This document shows, one piece after another, positions 13,001 through 22,631 of a DNA stretch of 64,000 bases. The position numbers and the translations under genes are program-made. The notes beneath the pieces were generated by a model. The model was given only the letters and a program-made list of their open reading frames with translations. It made no database searches and was not told the DNA's origin. Within the stretch, counting starts at the first letter, position 1, and every line of letters begins with the position of its first letter. The DNA is from Apostichopus japonicus (lineage: Eukaryota > Echinodermata > Holothuroidea > Aspidochirotida > Stichopodidae). The stretch is from positions 2,779,501 to 2,843,500 of the forward strand of contig NC_092563.1 of the NCBI RefSeq assembly GCF_037975245.1. Direction: 5' to 3'.

Positions 13001-16000
13001 TCAACAATTTTATACTGTATGATTTATACCACTTTAAACAATCATAGAGTTTGCTTCTATAGGAGTTAAACACAGACAGTACTGTACAGTATAGATACAA
13101 GTAAATAATATATATGTATGTGTGAGTCTGTGTACATGTCCAGGAGTCACAACTAGCAACATGGGACAACAAAAATTCCTGTCACCAGTTGTCGAACAAT
13201 AGTCACTGGCTGTCATGACAAAGGGTTAAATGTGGAAGTTATCACTCACAGCTAATACAATAAAAGTTTGGGTGTGTATGTGTGTGAGCAAGCTACACCA
13301 GCATATCAGATATAGAGCTTACAAACCTATTGCAGTTCCTGAAAGTGACACTGCAAGGTTGAATCTTTGTATCTTCTGTTTGTACCCACTTAGTGCTCCT
13401 TTATTAAGGTAACTTTTGGACAAATATACATACCAGGATCCCGGGTCCTACAATCATACCCAATGTCTTCGATGTTTGTGCAGTTACACACATAGTTTGG
13501 TTCATCCACGGGAGCTGTAGGGCTAAGTGGTCTTGCCAGGCACTCCGTAGTCCCAACGGCACATTGTTGGAAGAGCGTTGCACTACAATCTACAAACACA
13601 AAAGATAGCAAACAATCGATTGTAAATGGAGAACAAAACGGAATGAATACCAAAAGTCTGCGATCAAAACATTACATATATATATTCATATCATTGTGGC
13701 AGAAATTCTGTTTTCCAAAAGCTTCACCAACCTATCATAAAGAGCAAATGGTTACAATTGGCGTGGGTATTACAGCACACTTTCAATTCAGGAAGGAATT
13801 ACTGAGATAAATCTGAGCCCAAGTCATCCACCCCTGTAATAAAGTTGGTGAATATTCCACCTCATACAGCTTGTTTAGTATATATCTGTTAGGGTCGCAG
13901 GTTTTCCAAACAGTGATGAGGCTATTCTTGTACCAATTTCATCGTTTCTCCTTACCTAGCAGCTGATGGGTGCTAGTTATTATGTCGATTCACAATGGCA
14001 AAACTTTATTCCATTTACTTAATCCTACAAATAGTGTTGTGTCATTGAGAAAGAACCAAATTCTTGCTAGAGTTACTGAGATGGACCGTATACTATTATA
14101 CAAATGCTTTCTGACATTAATGATTCTTCTAATGTTGCCACTGCTGGAAATAAGGTTATTCGCACTGTACATGTTTTTCCCATGACCACGTTTGAAGATG
14201 TTTTGATGCAATCGGAGGAGCCCAGGCCCAGGTCTTTTCTATCCTTGATTTAATTAGCATCTGGATTTTGGTAAATGCTGTTTTGCTGCAAAAAGTGTAA
14301 AGTGCTTGGGCCTTATTTTTTCAAAGGGGAGTATACAAGTTGATCATCAAAAGACAGATGTGGTGCAAACTTACCCAGTACCCAAGTCTAAAATGGATGT
14401 TTATCAAATTACAATATACTGCTTTTAATACACAGTCCCTCATTTTCTTTCATAGCTTTGAACTTTCAGTACTCAAGTAGCTGTGTGACAATTGATACAG
14501 CCTTCTCATTTTGCTTTTCTTTCATTTCCGTAGTTAAGTGTTCTCATTTTATTTTATTGAGGTAGCATTTAGGGTCATCTGGTGAACAATCATTGTTTTA
14601 CTTTATTTTCACACACGTTTTAATTACTGCTGTGTATGGTTGCTGCATATATATAGCTGACATGACAGCTCAAAAAAGAGATAAACTCCAGCCTCTATTT
14701 TTGGTAGTTCCTTTCTGTTCAATTACTCATGGTTGATTTCTAACTTTCTGTTTTATTCTACTTGCTATTGTGTACTACTTGGTTTTAGTTTTTTCAATAA
14801 TTACCTTCAAGGAAACCCTATTCTGCTCAAGTAGTTGTTTTTCGTATCCCGTCATATAAAACACTTTGATCTGATGCATAGCAGATGGCAATTTACATCT
14901 TCAGTGCCATATATCTCTTGGGAAAATTCTCTTTGACACTTATGCAAAACTATTATATCATACCTTCAGGATTCTACAAGGGTAGTTCCCTAACAAAATA
15001 TTTTAGCATTGAGAATGCAGCACTCACTGGAGATGCACAGGGCCAACTTAATACATGGCCAATTACATTCATATTACAGAGATTTGTTCCCAAGAAGTCA
15101 ATGTTTAGATATTTTGCAAAGATCACACAGGCTACTGTAGTTATAGTCTGCAAACAGATGTCTGAAAATACTCTTTACTGATTGAACACAACGCTCTTTG
15201 CAATTCTAAGCTTTGATCACTGTTAACATTACTTTTAGTGGAAAAAACTATGCTCAGCCTAGGCCAAGGCTCAAATTTAACGGTCATCCGAGACGAACAA
15301 AAATCACATCGGACAACCTAAACCCTGCTTAGGTTGTCTCACGGACGACTAGCTTATTTGCCGTAAAGTGTTCAACACTTCGAACAAAACTTGGCAAATC
15401 CCTATTCTTTACAATAAAAATCAGCCCCTGAAATTTGATAGTAGCTTGTTAGTATTGCCCTCCATTCCTATTAGAAAACAACGTAAGAAATAAATCACAT
15501 TTTAGTACGTTCTGTAATGTGGGGAAAATCCTTCACATTAGCTGTATGTGCATCCTGTACATATGCACTAACGGTTCGATACAGTAAGGTATACTTCGTA
15601 CACTACAGGGTACGTACCCTGGTGGCCCCACGCACATATGACAAGTTAGCTAGGGTACAACGTGTATGCAGTACTATACTGTGCATGTGGGCATAGCGTT
15701 TGCTCATTTATGTTGCTGCAGTGTACGTGATGTAAACCTTGGGCTTACCCTCTGTCTCTGAAAATGTTTGGAAATCATTTTTTTCACTACTAGAGAATTC
15801 CTGCAACCCAACATTAGTCATGAACAGTGTCATACACCACATAAAATGTCTATAACCCTACACTACAGTTTTGTCCAAGATTTGTCGATCTCCGTAAGAC
15901 TAGTCACTAAGACTTAGACTTAAGCCTCAGGTCGATAGACTAGGCCTGCGTAGCCTAACGTTTCAGTACTGGCCTACAACTTTTACAAGGCTAAATTGAT

Positions 16001-19000
16001 ACAGGTAAGTATACCGCTTTCGCACAAGGCACTCCATTTTAAAAATCCAAGTGCTTAATTCATTTGGACAACCAAAAATCTTTCAAATAACAAAATATGA
16101 AGACAACCTGCTAGGCTATGACATGGTTAATGTGCATACTTCACAAAGTTAAGACATTTTTAAGAACATGCATAGGCCTACAGAAAACTGAATGATTGCA
16201 ATTCTGTAGCTGCTAGGCTTATCAATTTGTTGTGCAGTATTTTTATGACTTGTTTTTGGGGAAGTTATCTCAAAGCTATACTAGTAGGCTGAGGCTAGGC
16301 TAGTCTGTTTTTGTCTCCAAAAATATTTTTGTAGCTGTTGCGCTGTTTTGTCAATGGAAACTTGCCAACATTTAATATTTATTATTAACTAGGCCTAACA
16401 AGTGCTTCCAGTGTTTCAAATTCAATAAGCTATTTCAGTGTAAAATTTCGGCACTATCTTAAATATTCACACTCTCCAGGCTAGGCTTCATCCTAAATGG
16501 TGATGTCATACCGGAAGGAGTGGTCTTGGTATAGCACGGTGGGCTCATAATTGACGCAGTTAAGGACTTCAGGTCTATCACGGAAAAATTCCAAATTACT
16601 CAACTGTACAAGTTTTTCATGTGTAGCCTAGTTCCTCAGAAATGTAATGATCTCAAAATATTAATTGTTCTGTACAATTGCTTTGCTCAGCCAGTTTAAG
16701 TCTAAGCTCAAGTCCCAGAGAGTAGTGGTATATATCATGTTGAGGTAATTTTTGGTTAATTTTAGGGAGTAAGATGTGCAAAACTGGGGGGTGTTAAAAG
16801 CTTTAAAAAAATACACAATTTGATCAGCACATACCTGAAATTGATTTAAACTCAAGAATATAAACTCTGCTTCACTGCAAAAAGTTTAGGTTGTCTGCAT
16901 CATCCTGCATGTACTTGGTTACACTAGCAAGTAGCAGGACAGGTAAAGAAAGACCTAGGCCTACATAACATTACTGTAGTCTAAGTTACAACAGCCTATC
17001 AAATATTATCATTAGGCCTAAATAACCCTATGTTTTAGTATTGTTTGTACGTAGTCTAGCAATATTTCGGGTGGCCTAACAAGTTACGAGATGAAAGCAC
17101 CCGTTTAAAACACAATACAATCACAGCAATTCTTGCACTTCATATCGCGCTGCTCATTTGCGTGGGATGAACATTTAGACCTGTTAATTATATACACCAA
17201 ATTGATAAGTTAAACCAGTGGTCTCTTGTGTACGATATGGACGCGTGTTCGTTGACATTATGATATGATCGGATCGGAGGCTCGAAGCGATTTTGTGTGC
17301 TTGCATGCAGCTGTCGTCTGCTCGACTGAGTTTATCAGGGCGCGCAAAGATAATTCACCTTCGAATGGATATCCTTGGTCAGGGTTACTTCTGACGTTGT
17401 GAGTTTTAACTAAATTTAACCAGGTAGCTGCTAGTAGCAGCTCCCTAATTTAACTGCAGTCTCGATGATTGCATGAAATGAAATTTAGTGGATTACGAAC
17501 GTAGAAAGCAAGGATCAATCATCACTATAAGAGAGTTGCTATATAAGTCGTCAAGATGATTTTTGGTTTCGATGATAATCGTAACCTTTGTAGTCATGCA
17601 GGCGGAAGAGTGTATGTGTGCGTGTGCGTGTGTGTGTGTGTGTGTATGTGACGCCTTTACTTGATTGTAAACACGATATCTCAAGAAGGGAAGCTTGCAC
17701 CAATCTCATATTTAGTGTGTAGGAGAACCACATTGAGTACGGTAGTTGAAGCCTATTGGTTGGTGGAGATCATTTGGGTCACCTGCCATGGAGTCAAATT
17801 ATTGAAACCTTGTAAAACAGGATTGGGAATTTACTGTCTTGGATCGACAATTGGCTTGGTAATAGGAAACAGAGGGTGGTAACTAAAGGCTGTTCTTCTT
17901 GGCAGGGCGTTACTATAGTGGGGTTCCACAAGGTCTGTTTGGGTCCCTTAATTGTTGTTTGTTGCCTATATGACATTGACGGAGATATTTTGTGTACAGT
18001 TAAGAAGTTTGCTGATGACACCAAATTGTATTCTGAGGTCTCTTCCAAAAGTGATTCTGAGAAATTTCAAACGGATTTGAATAAGGTTTTTTCCTGGTCT
18101 CAGGTATGGCAAATGTTTTTTAATATTGATAAATGCAAGGTGATGCATATTGGTAGTAGTAACCAAAAGTATACCTACAATCTGAATGATGTGGAGACAA
18201 AGGAGGTCTTTGTTGAAAGAGACCTAGGTATAGTACATTGACCCATCTCTGCAACCTTCTAAACATTGTCTTCAAGCTGCCAAAGGAGGCAATAGGGTGT
18301 TGTAGGTATATGGAACTTCAATTTTCTGAAAGAGGACATAGTAGTTAGGCTTTATAAGCAGTTGGTTAGGCCTCATCTGGAGAATGCTGTGCAGGCTTGG
18401 AACCCATATATTTTGATAAGGATAAGGAAGTTCTCGAAAAGGTCCAGATGAGGGCTTCTAGGATGATGAGTTCCTTGAAGAGTGTTCCTTATTATAGGCG
18501 GTTACAACTGTTGAATCTAACCACACTGGAGGTTACGTGGTGACTTGATTCAGGTTTTCAAGATTGTGTATGGTTTTGACAATTTATCCTTCACTGACTT
18601 TTTCATGTTTGCTAATAGTAGTTGTACCAGAGGTCATTGTCTTCAACTCCAAAAGTCACAAAGTAGGATTAATATTCGACATAACTTTTTTTTCTCGTAG
18701 GGTTGTGAATGAGTGGAACGGTTTGCCTGAGAAAGTTGTACTTGAAAGTAGTGCTAATGGGTTTAAAAATGCTTTGGACAAGCATTGTAATCGGGTCTGA
18801 GTGTTTGTGTCTTCAGTTTTTTTTCTTCTCTCCTATAGGGTCCTTGATGGGGAATTGAGTGTCCCTCCTGATCCAAGTTTTTTCTATTAAACTATACTAA
18901 ACTTTACTATGATATCTTAAGAAGCCTAGCTGGAAGCTTGGACAAATTGTTTATCTTGCCCTTCCCTTCTTTTGCTTCGTGGTTTTGTTCATTGATAACA

Positions 19001-22000
19001 ATATATTAGCTCCTGAGGATCGGCAAAAAAAAAAACAATCAATGCACACATTGTACTAGCTAGCTTGATGTTGGTTTTTTTGCATGTGCAAGTGCAATGT
19101 CGGCCGTACACTCGCTCAGCCCTTGCAAGCAATGTGATTTTATAATCTACCGTATCTCCCACCGACCAGCCTAATAGATACATGTGCGTTCGCCTCATAA
19201 GAATAGGAGAGGCTGTTGGCAATTGGAAATTATCTTAAAAGCATCCGTAGATAAGAATCAGAAGTCTCGACCGAATCTCCATTGACTTAAGTTCGTCGGT
19301 AACTTTTGGAGTTACCATGTACGGCGCTGCATACCTGCCTGTGGTATGTAATGAACGTTGAACTGTTGGCAGGGACGTCGCTAGAGGGGGGTGTGGGGGT
19401 GTCTCACCCCCCCCCCCCCCAATCTTGGTAAAACTGACGATAGTTGGAAAATTTGAGTGCGGCAGTCGGAAATTCCGACTGTCACACTTTTATTTTCCGA
19501 CTGTCGCACTCTAATTTTCATATATTCTTGTAATTTGTAAGTGACCTAAAATTTTCGGTCAAAATTGACCTTTAATCAGTCATATTTACCACGTTTTCCT
19601 TGTCACATTGAGAAATTTTATCTCGCGATCCTTATACTCCACCATACAAAACTTCGTAGGATTTGAATACTCTAAAAAAATGCCTAATAGGTCTACTGTA
19701 CAACGTTCGCCAGCTTCAATCGGATAATTTATGTATTAATTTTGCTATTGGGTGGGTTGACCCTGTTCGTCAAGTAAGTTCAGGATATACATTTTCTCTA
19801 TGGTTTACAATTAAAACACTCAGTGCTAATCTACGGAAGCTTAATAGTGCCATCAACTTAAGAAAACCTTTGCCCCATAAGGTGACATTTTTCAGTAAAT
19901 TGTTTAGATAACAAGATAAAATCTTATCAAAAATCAGAAAAATGTTGGATTGCTCAGTTGCTATAACTGAGCAATTGAACAATTTTCTGCAAATGTTTAA
20001 TTGACAACTTTTCTTATCTCGTCCATTTGACATTTTTTGGCAAAATGTTAAATTGTTCACTTCGTTCCAACTGAGCAATTGAAAATTTTGTAGCGTTTTG
20101 TAGCGACACGAACAAAACGTCACTTGCAAGCAACAGAAAGTTAACTTATTCAGATGGCCGCACGCGGTTTGGGGCGAGTCTTCAATGCCTTTAAGCTCAG
20201 TCTCACCAGTCTCCTCTCCATCCCCCTTCCTCACCAGATCCCCAAACTGATCATGCGGAACCTTGTATTGACATGTAACCAGCTTCTGGTTTAATTAGAG
20301 TATATTCAATTTTACGTTCGACTTAATATGATCTTTCATGTATTGTTAGAATTCAGTGGGATACGACAGCATTCGAGTTATTGAAATAATACACCTACAC
20401 AGGCTGTTAACAAAAGCGCACAGAGGGAAACGCATTTCGCCCTGATCAGATCGTCACTGATATGGGTGAAAGAATCGAGGACGCTCGACACCGTATATGC
20501 TTTGTCCTCAAACGATGTAAACTTGCATCACATGGTTAAATACAGTTCATAACATATAATTAGTAGAAATTCCCTTTTTTTTTAAGGCAAACATAATAAA
20601 AACATGCATATTGGTCAAATAAACAAATGCAACAAGATCGAGGTCGCTTACCATGGAAACCGTTTACTGCCTATATAATTATGTTCACATAAATATATAA
20701 CCAAAGTGCAATACAACGACATAGAGTTCCTTCTCTATATAGGAACTCTAGTTTTCGATCAGGCCGACCGCCCCCTTTTTTTTCCATGCAGGAACTTTGG
20801 CTAGAAAGTTTCTGATATAGCCTACAGGGCATGCGTGAAGTATGGAAATAAACTATATTAGGTTCTCATAGCATCTTTCACAGTTTAAAGTTGGATAGCT
20901 GAAATTAATCATTCACGAAAGATGTATGGGATCAAGTCCCTCTCGTACCCAATTGTATAGTCCAAATTAAAATAAACTCGCGTACCCAAATGGTATAGTC
21001 CAAATTAAAACACACTCTTGTACCCAAATGGTATAGTCCAAATTAAAACACAACGGGTATACTAGAGGGACATGATCCGATATTTGATTCCATTCCGTTA
21101 CACTGACGTTTACGGAGACCACGCACCGCGCTGTGTTAAATATGCCATAGGTTTATATTTTATAGCCAATTTAACAATTGGTGCGTCACTTGGGTATAAC
21201 AGGCAAATCAAATGACGCATCTTAACTGATGAACTTAAATAGTTGCTCTAAATCTAACACTGTATGAATACCACCACCACCAGATTTGTTAACTAATTTA
21301 TCCTCTTCAAAGATGCGAAAAAATGGCCAAATTTTGAGACAACAGCGCAAGTTGTGTCAAAATTTAGGGAAACACTTCCTCCACTGTAACCTTTCCTAAT
21401 TTGGCGACCCCTGTGTACGATAAACCGATGCTGCCGGTGTTTAAAGGGTGTGAAGACTCGCGCAAAAAGAAACGTCTAATGCCGGTAATTTGACCTAGTT
21501 TCGAATGAGGTGTAACATTAGTGTTAAACACCACCATCGATCCCAGAAAATACACACACAGCTTGCTACCGTCGGTAATTAGACACTAGTGTACAGTCAG
21601 TACATATAGCTGCGGTCAATACCCACAGCACAGTATACAAACGATTCAGCGATGGACATCTCAGGTCCAGCTAAATATAACAATTAAGGTATCACGTCAA
21701 GGGCGTAGGAACCGGGGGCTGGGGGCGCCAGCCCCCCCGCCCGCCCCCCAGTGAAAAATATGGAGGGCGGAAGTATCATTCCGCCCCCCGCTTCGCAAGT
21801 CAGAAAACCCCTTTGTCATTTCCAAATGAGAAAAAAATCTCATTTGGAGCACCAAATTGCATCTAAGGCCAGGTGAAAATGCAAAATTATATACAAAATG
21901 GAGTGGGTGGGTTGAAGTGTGCTATATTGCACCAAATTGCATCTGAGGCCACCTGGAAATGCAAAAAAATTCCAAAGGGGAGGGGGACACCCCCTCCCCT

Positions 22001-22574
22001 TTGACCCCTACCCCAGGCCGGCCATCAGTCTTCAGCCCCCCCCCCCCACTCAAAGTACCTTCCTACGCCACTGTATCACGTTTCATTACTGTCTCACTTT
22101 GCAGCGACATGAACAAAACGTCACTTGCAAGCAACAGAAAGTTAACTTTTTCAGATGGCCGCACGCGGTTTGGGGCGAGTCTTCAATGCCTTTAAAGGTT
22201 GATCGACGCTCAACATAGGATGACAATGTACATGTAAATAGTGTAATGTCAACAGACAATAACATAGGAGTAACTTCACTTTCAGTACCGTCAGAGAGGG
22301 AATATTGATTATGAAACTAACAGCCTTGCTGCTTGTTAAGAATAGATAATAAATAAATGTTATAGTCCACATATTAAATGAATTTTGTGAAATATCAACA
22401 CCTTCTATGGAATCATAATTAAGGAAAACCAGTTGCACTTCAAGGCTGATATATACCATTGGTTAGACAATAGTATGTTAATTGCCAAGCTTATCAGCAT
22501 GGTCGCCATCTATTCTGTGACGCAAAGGTCAATATAAATATATATGTATATATATATATATATATATGTGTGTT

Positions 22575-22631
<57 letters not shown>

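Noticed and set aside
19770-20234. 154-codon minus-strand open frame
   Set aside because: It runs through the 93-bp dispersed repeat and a hairpin; composition looks non-coding.
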